Shown here: positions 6,502 through 15,580 of the stretch, piece by piece
Position numbering within the stretch: the first letter of the stretch is position 1
How the letters are laid out: every line of letters begins with the position of its first letter
Assembly: GCA_017646015.1 (NCBI GenBank)
Contig: JAGCNI010000095.1
Location: 1-44,922 of the forward strand
From: Lentisphaeria bacterium
GTDB taxonomy: Bacteria > Verrucomicrobiota > Lentisphaeria > Victivallales > UBA1829
Length of the DNA stretch: 44,922 nt
Direction: 5' to 3'
Translations under genes and position numbers: made by a program
Notes under the pieces: generated by a model
Database searches by the model: none
The model's input: only the letters and a program-made list of their open reading frames with translations
What the model was told of the DNA's origin: nothing

Positions 6502-9333
6502 TTATTTTACTTTGACTGCAATGATTCTATCTACGAACACTGCATTTTCTTTTGTTGAATCTTTCACATAAGCAGCTCCTGTCAGCTTACAGGAAATATA
6601 CAGATCGTATTTTCCAGCCGGCAGTTTTTCATATAAGTCGGAAATTCTCATTGCCCATGAACGGTGCCCCCACAAAGTCTGTTTTCCCGTATCCGTTTTG
6701 GAAACAGTTCCGATTTTATAGAGCTGATATTTTTCATTTGCAGGGATCTTGTCCGGAGTAATCTCAAAACGGATCACATTCGATTTTTTTGCCTGATCGT
6801 AAATTCCGAACAACATATTCTGTGTTGCGTGATTGTAACGGCTTTTTGAATTGAATTCTCCGAGTTTGATTGCGTTACCATTGACCGCTTCCGGATCTTT
6901 TGTAAGCAATCTCGGATTGATTTGAGTTGCGGGGATCTGGATGATCTCTTTTCCTTTCAGTTCATCCGGCACCGGCAGCGTGGCTGGTACGGCAGGTTTG
7001 TTGTGAGTGCGGATCCCGCGTTTGACAGCCACCAGTTTATCCACATAGACTGCATTTTCTTTTGTTGAATTCTTAACATAAGCGGGTCCAGTCAGTTTGC
7101 AGGAGATATAAATTTCATATTCTCTGTCCGCATCGGCAGAATTCCAAAGCGGGTTATAGAGTTTGGATAAGGACATTTTCCATGAACGATGTCCCCAGAA
7201 ATGTTGTTTTTCAAATCCATTTGGCTGAGTGATTCCAATTTTATAGAGATGATATTTTTCATCCTGATGGATATCAGCGGGCTGAATGATCCGTTTGATC
7301 TCATATTTTTTCCGGGTGCGGTTATAAATACCGAATTCCATGGGTTGTGCAGCATGATTGAAACGACTTCCGGTAGGGAATTCTCCCAGTTTGAAGGCTT
7401 TTCCGTAAGTTGCGTCCGGATCATCGACAATGTAACGGACATCTTCCATCAAAGCAGAGATCTGGATGATATCCAATTTTTCCATTCCGGGGGGGATCGG
7501 GATCGGATTTTTGAGCATCCGCAGATTGTCAAGATCGCGAGAAAGAGCTTTTTTCACCTCTTTTGAGTTTGGATGATTGCTGAAAAAATAACGTTTATAA
7601 GCCAGATGCATATTCTGTTCCAAACGTTCACAGAGGAATTTATGGTCCATACCTGTTTTGGATGCAACCTGTTTCCAGAGATGTGCAGCGGCAAAATCCA
7701 CCGGTAATCTTTCGATACGGACATTCTCCAGTCGTTCCGGATCATTTTTAACTTTTTCCTCTGCCCGGTCAAGCAATGTATTGATTGTGGTGAAGAACTC
7801 CGTGTCAAAACAATTTCTTGACTGAAGCGGTGTCATGCAAATGGTTCCGGGGATCGCATCCAGGCGTTTTTTCAGATAAGCGGAATAGGCTTTCATCTCT
7901 TTTTCCGCGGGACCATACTGATACGCAAAGAATTCATCAATGAGTTTTTCTGCATTCTGTTCCGGATCATCCATCATTTTCAGCACAAGATATACATGCA
8001 GGTCATGAAATGCCCGCGGGTTGACCATTCCTTTACCTCTGTATTCAGTTTCGACAAACATCTTGATGGCACCGAGTTTCTGATAGAAACGCATGTCTTC
8101 AGCGATATACCAGTAGCAGGCTTGCGGCCATGCGAATGCTTCTGTCATGGCATAGAGACGGTGATAGCACCAGATTGCTTTATGTTTTGCGATTTTATCC
8201 CATTCCTTGAACCATTTGACCAGCTGAGCGTTGACAGGATGTGAAAGCGGACGGATCGTATCATAATAGGTCTCACCATCGCTTAGGAATGCGAATTGGA
8301 TCATTACATTATCCCGCGGTTTGATATTTTTCGGTGGAGCGATTGTCCGGTGATAAGCAAAAGTCTGGAAGATATATTCCGGGAATGCCGCTGCAATGTC
8401 ATTGATGAATTCCAGTTGAGCTCCTGCAATCGTTCCATATTTTTTGACCAGAGCTTTGCAGGGCGCACACTCACAATGAGAAGTGTTATCATTCTGAGAA
8501 ATATCGATCCATCTCAGCCATGATTTTTCATCCAGATTATTTTTCCGGATGAACTCCTTTTCTTTTCTGATCCATTTGGCAACTTCCTGTTTTGCAAGTT
8601 TCCGGAATTCCTTATTGGCATAACATAGCTGTCCCGGACCGACACCATCCAGAGCCCGGATCCGACGCCCATCAGCTGTCATCGGGAGCAGATCTTTCCG
8701 GTTTTCAGGAATAGCCGCAGTCAGTTTATGGAATGTATGCGCCCCTCCGATTCCACGGGAATGATAGAGGGATGGCCAGTGACCAACAGCACTGTTCGAA
8801 TTGCTTTTGTTCATACTGGCAAAGAAATTTGTCAGTTTTCCCGGAGTGGTTTCCACAATATTACGCAGCAATGCAAATGCCGGTTTCCGGCGGAATTCCT
8901 GATTGTCAGGAACAGTGATGGATTTGACTTTCGGAATTTTGTGATTGACAGGGGTAAACCAGCGGACACCACCGAATTTTTCGAGAAATTCTGCGACACC
9001 GTAATGAACTCCACGGGGGAAACCGCCGCTGATCCATACATTTTTACCATCGGAACGGATACTCCATTCCTCCTGATCCAGTTTTTTATTTTCAGTGATG
9101 AAGATCGCCTGTCCTTTTCCAGGAAAATTGGTTTGATCTATGATTTCCGGACGTTTTCCGAACATTTTACCCAGGTGATCTGCCAAGATGTTACAACTTT
9201 GTATCGCTGGTTTCCCATTCAGATTTCCTTTTACGATTTTGAATTCAGGAGTGATCTCCACTGCATGAGTGTACAACGATATTGCAAGAAGATTGCAAAG
9301 TGTGAAGAGATGAGAAAAAAATTTATTTTTCAT
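6502..9333 (-). CDS. Secreted DUF4838 glycosidase-like protein with duplicated C-terminal domain
   Basis: A 943-residue secreted protein. An N-terminal signal peptide ends near ...SLYTHA (residue 24). Residues about 25-145 resemble the alpha/beta N-terminal domain common before alpha-glucuronidase-type barrels (GGFPRGVHYGVAEFLEKFGGVRWFTP segment at about 103-128). The DUF4838 barrel follows, with HTFHKL (199-204), DISQNDNTS (277-285) and a cysteine motif HCECAPC (C287, C289, C292). The C-terminus has two copies of a domain of about 150 residues (about 619-770 and 792-943). DUF4838 proteins are predicted glycoside hydrolases, but the substrate is not known. The gene lies 24 bases after the prepilin-like gene and 22 before the PIG-L gene. 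AAGGTG precedes the start. Confidence 0.88.
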   Translation of the reverse strand: MKNKFFSHLFTLCNLLAISLYTHAVEITPEFKIVKGNLNGKPAIQSCNILADHLGKMFGKRPEIIDQTNFPGKGQAIFITENKKLDQEEWSIRSDGKNVWISGGFPRGVHYGVAEFLEKFGGVRWFTPVNHKIPKVKSITVPDNQEFRRKPAFALLRNIVETTPGKLTNFFASMNKSNSNSAVGHWPSLYHSRGIGGAHTFHKLTAAIPENRKDLLPMTADGRRIRALDGVGPGQLCYANKEFRKLAKQEVAKWIRKEKEFIRKNNLDEKSWLRWIDISQNDNTSHCECAPCKALVKKYGTIAGAQLEFINDIAAAFPEYIFQTFAYHRTIAPPKNIKPRDNVMIQFAFLSDGETYYDTIRPLSHPVNAQLVKWFKEWDKIAKHKAIWCYHRLYAMTEAFAWPQACYWYIAEDMRFYQKLGAIKMFVETEYRGKGMVNPRAFHDLHVYLVLKMMDDPEQNAEKLIDEFFAYQYGPAEKEMKAYSAYLKKRLDAIPGTICMTPLQSRNCFDTEFFTTINTLLDRAEEKVKNDPERLENVRIERLPVDFAAAHLWKQVASKTGMDHKFLCERLEQNMHLAYKRYFFSNHPNSKEVKKALSRDLDNLRMLKNPIPIPPGMEKLDIIQISALMEDVRYIVDDPDATYGKAFKLGEFPTGSRFNHAAQPMEFGIYNRTRKKYEIKRIIQPADIHQDEKYHLYKIGITQPNGFEKQHFWGHRSWKMSLSKLYNPLWNSADADREYEIYISCKLTGPAYVKNSTKENAVYVDKLVAVKRGIRTHNKPAVPATLPVPDELKGKEIIQIPATQINPRLLTKDPEAVNGNAIKLGEFNSKSRYNHATQNMLFGIYDQAKKSNVIRFEITPDKIPANEKYQLYKIGTVSKTDTGKQTLWGHRSWAMRISDLYEKLPAGKYDLYISCKLTGAAYVKDSTKENAVFVDRIIAVKVK
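6505..7479 (-). repeat. Tandem duplication encoding two C-terminal domains
   Basis: About 6505-6962 and 7023-7479 encode homologous modules of about 150 residues. Both begin with EIIQI or DIIQI, share DP[ED]A..G.A.KLGEF and R[FY]NHA.Q.M.FGIY, then EKY.LYKIG, WGHRSW and SCKLTG.AYVK.STKENAV.VD. The similarity persists in the DNA, for example around 6540-6600 against 7050-7110, so the duplication may be fairly recent or under conversion. A diverged third copy ends the other DUF4838 protein (32434-32883). Confidence 0.85.
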
Positions 9334-9357
9334 ACGAACACCTTATATTGTAATAAA

Positions 9358-10239
9358 TTATCGCCCCTGAACAAAAGAGAGCGTGTAAGAGGAAGACTCA
9401 GATTCATTCCAGAGAGCCACACTGGGTGCAGTTGAACTGAGCAGCGCATGAAATCCATTCAATGTTTCTGTATGTCCATCCAGAAAAAGCTGATTTGCTC
9501 CGCCGGGATGAGCGGCTTTATGACCGATATCCATTGCCATGGAACCTGATGAAATATTGTAATAAGTTATGCCGTTGATTTGATATGTGCCTGCCAGTGA
9601 AGCTGTTTTCCACTGATCCATCAGATAAATTGTTTGGGAGGGACGCAATTTAGCATGGGACATTTTACTCAACATATTGAATATATCCCGTTTTGTGATC
9701 CAGGTTCCACCGGAATAATATCTTCCAATGAAACCGTTATATCCATAGTCAACCAATTCCGCCCGCCTTCCTTTTGAACCATTGGGAGAAAAAGAGGTTG
9801 CCGGATCGCCGCCGTTTGCCGGACAACGGGCTGTTTTGATATATTGGAATGCCGTGGTCGGATATTTTTTTGTTCCGCCGAAGTCTGTCGGTTTTTCCCA
9901 GAGCTGATAATAGTTGACATAATTGATCCAGATACGCCATCCATTCGGAGAAGTTTCATCTTCCATATGGATACTGAGAAGATAATCGGAGGAGTCCATA
10001 CTGTACATAATCAGATTTTTTCCCAGTTGATTTTGATTATTCATACAGGAAATTTTCATGGCAGTCTGTTTTGTTCTGTTCAATGCCGGAAGCAGCATGC
10101 CTGCCAGAATGGCAATGATCGCAATCACAACGAGGAGCTCTATGAGAGTGAAGTGTAATTGAGAATATCTCTGGATTTTTGAGATCCTCTGTTCCGGTTT
10201 TTCAACTTGTCTGCTCTTTCTTGAGATACTTGTTTTCAT
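9358..10239 (-). CDS. Prepilin-like protein with H-x9-D-G motif
   Basis: A 293-residue pseudopilin-like protein. A 29-residue leader rich in Arg/Lys precedes FTLIELL (F30, with the conserved Glu at E34) and a hydrophobic helix of about 20 residues ending at LLPALNR, the type IV pilin/type II secretion signature. The leader ends in His, not the usual Gly. Near the C-terminus H244 and D254-G255 fit the H-x9-D-G motif in [12 protein letters not shown]. Proteins of this kind are greatly expanded in Lentisphaerota and Planctomycetota and presumably sit in the inner membrane with the globular part in the periplasm. AAGGAGG lies 7 bases before the ATG. It sits between the DUF4832 and DUF4838 genes in the operon. 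Confidence 0.93.
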   Translation of the reverse strand: MKTSISRKSRQVEKPEQRISKIQRYSQLHFTLIELLVVIAIIAILAGMLLPALNRTKQTAMKISCMNNQNQLGKNLIMYSMDSSDYLLSIHMEDETSPNGWRIWINYVNYYQLWEKPTDFGGTKKYPTTAFQYIKTARCPANGGDPATSFSPNGSKGRRAELVDYGYNGFIGRYYSGGTWITKRDIFNMLSKMSHAKLRPSQTIYLMDQWKTASLAGTYQINGITYYNISSGSMAMDIGHKAAHPGGANQLFLDGHTETLNGFHALLSSTAPSVALWNESESSSYTLSFVQGR

Positions 10240-10258
10240 TTTATTGCCTCCTTTTTAT

Positions 10259-11779
10259 TTAGTTTGTTTTGATTTTTATACCGAACCAGTTGACACCATT
10301 TTTGAAATGCAGCGGATTGGCACAACGGATTGCGTATTCTTCCCGATCCTGCAGAATTTCAGATCCGTCCGGCATCCATAAGCCGGCTTCATATTCCTCT
10401 CCGCCGGAAACAGACACTTCAAATGTCAGAAGCTGTTCTTCCTTGGAATACCATTTGCGGATATCTGTATTCAGCTCGATCCTTTGTTTTCCAAGTGCAA
10501 GATACACTTTTCTCGGATTGACGGGTGCGGAGAATCCGCGGTTGATCAAACTGATTTTTCCGGAGAGGATCTGTTCTTTGATCTCATATTCAAAACGGAG
10601 CAGTTCGATTCTGTATCCGAGATGATCGCGGATATATTCGTAATAACTTCTCCAGACATGCCGTCCCTGTTCATCGCGGAAATAGCTTTCTGTCCAGGGA
10701 AGATTTTTTGCAATCAGAAACATCGGATCTACAGGAACACGTTTCCAGACATCAATGGAATAGCCATCCACACCTTCAAACAGGACATTACCGTGAACCA
10801 TGCTGAAAGTATCATAGTGCCATTTTGCAAGAAGTTCAGCCGCTTCGTGAGGTAATGCAGGAGCGTTGGTATCCCGCCAGAAGAGTTCGCCGTCCTGTGG
10901 AAGAAAGCGGCTTTCCTGTGTCAGATATTCAAAATCTTTTTCTATGGATTGGCTGGATTTGCGACAGAATGTTCCACCATGCGAAGGTCCAGCCAGAAAT
11001 CCGTCATTGAAATGTCCAATTCTTGCCTGCGGCAGAACGGTGAAGGCTTCTGCTTCTGAAATTGGCTCTGTACCGAACAACTCTTGTTTCAAAAAAGGAT
11101 AACGCATCATTGTTTTCCGTTCCTGCGGAAGAGTTTCTAAAACTGCAGCGATCAATTCTTTCCGGAATCCGAGATCGTTCTGTAAAAAATGGAAACTGTT
11201 ATGCCATTCCCCGAATTTTCCCACAAATCCGCATTGCAGAACATAGATCACGTCCACATATTTCCGGAGAAGAGGGCGTAACTGTGCCAGATGTTTCAGA
11301 ATAGTTTCTGCAGAGGGCCCCTGCAATGTTGGGGAGAGTTCGTATGCAAAGCGCAGCAGACATTTTACGCCAGCCTGCCGAACTTTCAGAAAAAATGTTT
11401 CAATATCTTCCATTTTTTCCTGAGGCAGATCACGTCCGTCATCATATTTTTTAAGAAAACAGTAACTCTGCATGATCGTTACACCGTCATACGCAAGAAA
11501 TTCCAGTTCGTCCCGCCATTGACTGTGAGAAAATTCGATTCCATCCAGACGGTTTCCGCGTATGAGGTGCGGTACACCGGGGATGTCTGCATTCTGATAA
11601 ACCGGAACTTCGCTGCGACCATCCAGTTTGAGCTGTTTTGAATGACATGAACATGTTCCGGCTATTTCTCCGGGAATACAGCTGAAATACATTTCTGTTC
11701 GGAATCCACGTTCCGGATTACGCAACCCGGAACGTCCGCATGGGTCATCAGGTCCCAATCCTTTGAAATAATATAACAT
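10259..11779 (-). CDS. DUF4832/DUF4874 protein, glycosidase-like
   Basis: The first gene of the five-gene operon encodes a 506-residue protein with the NPERGFR hallmark of the DUF4874 N-terminal half, a TIM-barrel-like middle part, and a DUF4832-type C-terminal beta region. I chose ATG 11779 because AGGAG lies 5 bases upstream; the longer frame from 11818 has no ribosome-binding site and starts within the likely leader. There is no obvious signal peptide, so it may act in the cytoplasm. Members are predicted carbohydrate-active proteins without proven activity, as far as I know. The prepilin-like gene follows 19 bases later. Confidence 0.85.
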   Translation of the reverse strand: MLYYFKGLGPDDPCGRSGLRNPERGFRTEMYFSCIPGEIAGTCSCHSKQLKLDGRSEVPVYQNADIPGVPHLIRGNRLDGIEFSHSQWRDELEFLAYDGVTIMQSYCFLKKYDDGRDLPQEKMEDIETFFLKVRQAGVKCLLRFAYELSPTLQGPSAETILKHLAQLRPLLRKYVDVIYVLQCGFVGKFGEWHNSFHFLQNDLGFRKELIAAVLETLPQERKTMMRYPFLKQELFGTEPISEAEAFTVLPQARIGHFNDGFLAGPSHGGTFCRKSSQSIEKDFEYLTQESRFLPQDGELFWRDTNAPALPHEAAELLAKWHYDTFSMVHGNVLFEGVDGYSIDVWKRVPVDPMFLIAKNLPWTESYFRDEQGRHVWRSYYEYIRDHLGYRIELLRFEYEIKEQILSGKISLINRGFSAPVNPRKVYLALGKQRIELNTDIRKWYSKEEQLLTFEVSVSGGEEYEAGLWMPDGSEILQDREEYAIRCANPLHFKNGVNWFGIKIKTN

Positions 11780-11823
11780 GATTGCTCCTACATATTTATG
11801 AATGTCTTGTGATTTCATTTTTT

Positions 11824-11855
11824 AATATATTGCTATTGCAAACGCTTTGCAATAG
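11824..11855 (-). promoter_or_regulatory. Operon promoter overlapped by a perfect palindrome (likely operator)
   Basis: On the minus strand TTGCAA (plus 11847-11852) and TATATT (plus 11824-11829) are 17 bases apart and point into the DUF4832 operon. The -35 lies in the right arm of a perfect inverted repeat: CTATTGCAAA at 11833-11842 and TTTGCAATAG at 11846-11855, with CGC in the centre. The left arm lies in the -35/-10 spacer. A dimeric regulator bound here would block RNA polymerase. Confidence 0.7.
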
Positions 11856-11966
11856 TTTTCCGGCCTAAAGTCCTATATGTAAACGTTCAAAAGGTATTTG
11901 TTTTCGGTCATTTGATTGAAATGTGTAAAAAGTGATGTACATTTGTTGAAAAACGGAGGAAAATAT

Positions 11967-12830
11967 ATGGCAAAAGTAGAAAGTTCCTGTTCTCAAAACC
12001 CAGAATCTTATGATATCTGGGAGTCCGGATTCAGAAATTATATTTACAAGAATGTCAGAGAGATAAATGATAAAAAAAGTTTCCCGCTGATCCCGTCTCG
12101 AGTAATGGATATCACCCGGAGTGATCAGAGATGGCTTCAGCATGTGAACTATCAATATATGGCATTGGAATTGATCCTGTCGGGTGCGCTGGAGTTCCGG
12201 ACAGAGCATGAAACGGTGGTTGCAGAAGCGGGAATGCTTTATGTCGTGGCAAAAGGAAGCAATGTCCGCATCGTTCATTCCGGGAAATGTCACTATCACA
12301 AATTGACCATCTTGATCAGCGGAAGTTGTCTGGATTCCATTACATCGGCTCTTGGCTTTAATTCGGATTGTCTGTTGAAACTTTCTGAGCCGGGAAAAGT
12401 GGAACAGATGATACGTGAGATTGAAAAAGGGATCATCGAACGAAAAAGTCCGGAATATCTTTCTGTGCGCTGTTATGAATTACTGCTGCATCTGAAAGGA
12501 TATTTACAGCCGGAACCGCAGGAACTGCGTCCTGCACTGGATTGGATCGCAAAAAACCCCACTCGTAAGATCTATGTTCCGGAACTTGCAAGAAAATGCG
12601 GCTTGAGTGAAACGACATTGCGGAGGAAATTCAATGAACTCTTTGGCATGTCTCCTGCCCAATATATGATAAAGCAGCGTTTGACATTAGGCCGGGATCT
12701 GTTGAAAGGAAAAAGCTCCATCAAGGAAATCTCTGCAATATGCGGTTTTTCATCGTCTCTGCATTTTGCAGTGACTTATAAAAAATTTTATGGAGAATCT
12801 CCATCCTGCACAAGGAAAAAAATCACCTGA
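11967..12830 (+). CDS. AraC-family transcriptional regulator
   Basis: A 287-residue regulator with an N-terminal cupin-like ligand domain (about residues 45-115, including LILSGALEFRTEHE and AEAGMLYVVAKG) and a C-terminal pair of helix-turn-helix motifs: VPELARKCGLSETTLRRKF and IKEISAICGFSSSLHFAVTYK, followed by KFYGESPS. I chose ATG 11967, which has CGGAGGA at 11954-11960 with 6-base spacing, over the longer frame from 11916. It is divergent from the DUF4832-pseudopilin-DUF4838 operon across a 187-base gap and is its likely regulator. Its inducer is probably a sugar or glycan fragment (inference). Confidence 0.92.
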   Translation: MAKVESSCSQNPESYDIWESGFRNYIYKNVREINDKKSFPLIPSRVMDITRSDQRWLQHVNYQYMALELILSGALEFRTEHETVVAEAGMLYVVAKGSNVRIVHSGKCHYHKLTILISGSCLDSITSALGFNSDCLLKLSEPGKVEQMIREIEKGIIERKSPEYLSVRCYELLLHLKGYLQPEPQELRPALDWIAKNPTRKIYVPELARKCGLSETTLRRKFNELFGMSPAQYMIKQRLTLGRDLLKGKSSIKEISAICGFSSSLHFAVTYKKFYGESPSCTRKKIT

Positions 12831-12921
12831 ATGATCCGGAAATATCGCAGGATTGGAAAGTCTCAACCGGAGCGGATATTTTCAAACAGAAAAATATCAC
12901 ACCCCGGAAAGAGTTTTATTT

Positions 12922-14202
12922 TCAGCGGATCTGTCCGGAGCCGTACACTCTGTATTTATAGGAACAGAGTTCTTTCAAGCCCATGGGACCGCGGGCGTGG
13001 AGTTTATCTGTACTGATTCCGATTTCTGCGCCCATCCCGAATTCTCCGCCGTCAGTGAATCGGGTGGAGGCATTCCAATATACGGTGGAGGAATCGACAT
13101 AACCGAGGAAATACTGAGCGGTTTTTTCATTTGCTGTAATGATGGAATCACTGTGTCCTGAACCATAGTGATTGATATGTGTCACTGCCTCTTCCACGGA
13201 TTTTACGATCCTGCCGGAAATATTGAGATTGAGATATTCGTTGTAGAGTTCTTCTTCCACCGCTTCCAGAGCTTCCGGATCATACTGACGCCAGAGAGGA
13301 TCTCCATGAACCGTGACACCTTCTTTTGCAAACATCTCTTTCAGCATGGGGATGAATTTTGCTGCGATCGTTTCATTGACCAACACAGTTTCAAGTGCAT
13401 TGCAGACTCCCGGACGCTGGCATTTGCCATTCCGGAGAATATCAAGTGCCATTGCAAGATCCGCTTCGGCATCCACATAGAGGTGACATACTCCTTTATA
13501 ATGTTTGATGACAGGAATCGTGGATTGTTCCACTACGGCACGGATCAGACGTTCCCCGCCGCGCGGAATGATCAGATTGATATACGAATCCATTTTGAGC
13601 AGGATGGAAACAGCTGCATGAGTTGTCCAGGGAATGAACTGCACAGCACCTTCGGGCATTCCTGTATCCATACCTGCTTTGAGAATACATGCCGCGATCG
13701 CTTTATTGGAATGGATCGCTTCGGAACCACCACGGAGAATAACTGCATTGCCCGCTTTCAGACAGAGCCCTGCCGCATCCACTGTCACATTCGGACGGGA
13801 TTCATAGATAAAGCCGATCACGCCGATCGGAACAGAAACTTTTTCGATACGGATCCCGTTGGGACGTGTGGTCTCAGAAAGTTTTTCACCCACAGGGTCG
13901 GGGAGAGTCATCACATGACGGAGTCCGTCTGCCATTGCTTTGATTCTTCCTTCATCCAGTTTCAGACGATCCAGCATAGCCGCAGAAAGCCCTTTTTTTG
14001 CTCCGTTTTCCATATCGGCAGTATTGGCGCGGATCAGTTCTGCGGAATTCCGTTCGATCGCATCAGCCATGGCAGCAAGCCATTGATTTTTTGTTTCCGT
14101 GGAAACATTTGCCAACTGGATCGCGCCGTTACGTGCTTTTCTGCCCATTGCTTCGATTGCACTCTGCAATTCAGCATCGGTAAGATTCTGTTCCATATTC
14201 AT
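12922..14202 (-). CDS. proA: Gamma-glutamyl phosphate reductase
   Basis: ProA reduces gamma-glutamyl phosphate to glutamate semialdehyde with NADPH, the second step of proline synthesis. The 426-residue protein matches full length and carries PIGVIGFIYESRPNVTVDAA, the glycine-rich LRGGSEA, the catalytic cysteine in CQRPGVCNALE, and the C-terminal HARGPMGL segment of the family. proB is not adjacent. It has its own promoter upstream and converges with the AraC gene across 91 bases that hold only a weak A/T hairpin (12875-12898). Confidence 0.97.
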   Translation of the reverse strand: MNMEQNLTDAELQSAIEAMGRKARNGAIQLANVSTETKNQWLAAMADAIERNSAELIRANTADMENGAKKGLSAAMLDRLKLDEGRIKAMADGLRHVMTLPDPVGEKLSETTRPNGIRIEKVSVPIGVIGFIYESRPNVTVDAAGLCLKAGNAVILRGGSEAIHSNKAIAACILKAGMDTGMPEGAVQFIPWTTHAAVSILLKMDSYINLIIPRGGERLIRAVVEQSTIPVIKHYKGVCHLYVDAEADLAMALDILRNGKCQRPGVCNALETVLVNETIAAKFIPMLKEMFAKEGVTVHGDPLWRQYDPEALEAVEEELYNEYLNLNISGRIVKSVEEAVTHINHYGSGHSDSIITANEKTAQYFLGYVDSSTVYWNASTRFTDGGEFGMGAEIGISTDKLHARGPMGLKELCSYKYRVYGSGQIR

Positions 14203-14242
14203 ATTTCATTCCTTTCTTTTTCTGAACTTTTTTGTCTGTTGG

Positions 14243-14271
14243 AATATACATCTTTTTCAATAGAAATGCAA
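14243..14271 (-). promoter_or_regulatory. Promoter for proA
   Basis: On the minus strand TTGCAT (plus 14266-14271) and TATATT (plus 14243-14248) are separated by 17 bases and point towards proA, whose start codon is about 40 bases downstream. Confidence 0.6.
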
Positions 14272-14292
14272 ACCTGTTTCCGGGCAAAAAAA

Positions 14293-14322
14293 GAACTCCG
14301 TCATTTTTTTATAACGGAGTTC
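14293..14322 (-). terminator. Rho-independent terminator of the sugar operon
   Basis: The 9-base arms GAACTCCGT (14293-14301) and ACGGAGTTC (14314-14322) form a stem. On the minus strand the stem is followed by a U-run (A-run at plus 14286-14292). It lies just after the Gfo/Idh stop codon and before the proA promoter. Confidence 0.85.
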
Positions 14323-14344
14323 CTGTTCAGGTCAAGCAGAAAGA

Positions 14345-15457
14345 TTACTTGATTGTGACTTCTTTTCCGGCTTCAGCGGAACGGTAAATACCATCCAGCA
14401 TTTTCTGTACGGCAAGACCGGCTTCGCCCGGAGCTCCCAGCGGAGTTCCTTTCAGACAGCCGTTGACCCAGTTCTGCAATTTTTCACGGAAGAGATCGCT
14501 CCAGCCGTCTGTTGTGGAGATAAAGACAGGTGTCATATTGACCATCAGATCGTTCTGGTCGCAATAGATTTCTGCACCTTCCCAGCTGCATCCGCCTTTT
14601 TCGCCCATTGCAGTGAAGTTGAACACATCGTTCTGTTTGATATGAGCCACAAAAGAGGATTCGATCTGAAGGATCGCACCATTGTCAAAACGGATCTGAC
14701 CGATCGCAAGATCTTCCACGGTATAGGTTTTGTAATCCCAGCCCGGCCAACCACTGCGTGTTTTGCTGGGTTTGTTGCCGAAATAGGTCCAGACATTTCC
14801 GCTGGCGGCAATCGGTTTCGGTGCTCCCATGAATTCATAAGCACATTCGAGAATATGCACACCGATATCGATCATCGGACCGCCACCCTGCAGTTTTTTC
14901 TGTCCGAAAACACCCCAGTTCGGAATTCCGCGACGGCGGAGTGCCTGACATTTGACAAACATGATTTTGCCGAACTGTCCCTGTTCACGGGCGTTGATCA
15001 GTGCGGTCGTCTGCGGATTGTAACGCTGCTGGAACCCGACAGCCAGTTTCACATTGTTTTTCTTGGCGGCAGCGATCATTTTTTCACATTCAGCGGGATT
15101 CATTGCCATCGGTTTTTCAACCATGGCATGGCATCCGGCATTACAGGCATCAACAACCGGAGCACAATGGACACCGTTCGGTGTGCAGACATCGACTGCA
15201 TCGGGTTTGATTTTTTTCAGCATTTCTTTCCAATCAGTGAAGAGAGCTTTTTTGGGAAGTCCCCATTTTTCTTCCATTACCTGCAAACGTTCGGGGAGGA
15301 TATCAACCCCTGCCACGATTTCCACTTCCGGGATCCGTTTGTACGCTTCCAGATGTGCCTGTGCGATACCGCCGCAACCGATAATTGCAACTTTCAATTT
15401 CTTGCCCCGGTATTTTTTTGCGGGCGCATCCATTTTTACAGATCTGCTTTCAGCCAT
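14345..15457 (-). CDS. Gfo/Idh/MocA family oxidoreductase
   Basis: A 370-residue NAD(P)-dependent sugar oxidoreductase. The Rossmann motif GCGGIA (27-32) follows a basic N-terminal extension of about 20 residues. The family lysine is in VEKPMA (K115), and the C-terminal alpha/beta domain contains the GGGPMIDIGVHILE segment with the usual catalytic Asp/His pair. AGGAG precedes the ATG by 10 bases. It is the last gene of a three-gene operon behind a polysaccharide deacetylase and a sugar-isomerase-like protein, 123 bases after the former. This points to oxidation of a sugar or inositol-type substrate; the exact one cannot be read from sequence. Confidence 0.93.
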   Translation of the reverse strand: MAESRSVKMDAPAKKYRGKKLKVAIIGCGGIAQAHLEAYKRIPEVEIVAGVDILPERLQVMEEKWGLPKKALFTDWKEMLKKIKPDAVDVCTPNGVHCAPVVDACNAGCHAMVEKPMAMNPAECEKMIAAAKKNNVKLAVGFQQRYNPQTTALINAREQGQFGKIMFVKCQALRRRGIPNWGVFGQKKLQGGGPMIDIGVHILECAYEFMGAPKPIAASGNVWTYFGNKPSKTRSGWPGWDYKTYTVEDLAIGQIRFDNGAILQIESSFVAHIKQNDVFNFTAMGEKGGCSWEGAEIYCDQNDLMVNMTPVFISTTDGWSDLFREKLQNWVNGCLKGTPLGAPGEAGLAVQKMLDGIYRSAEAGKEVTIK

Positions 15458-15580
15458 TTCTGCTTTTCTCCTGTTGTAGTTTTTTGTAAAATGGGGTATA
15501 AGCCATTCATTGATTATGATTTCGTCGTAGGTGATACTGATTTGATTTCCCAGTCATAAATCAGTAAAATACGATTTTTT

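Noticed and set aside
12831-12921. A rho-independent terminator between the AraC gene and proA
   Set aside because: The stem at 12875-12898 is only 8 A/T-rich pairs and no U-run follows on either strand.
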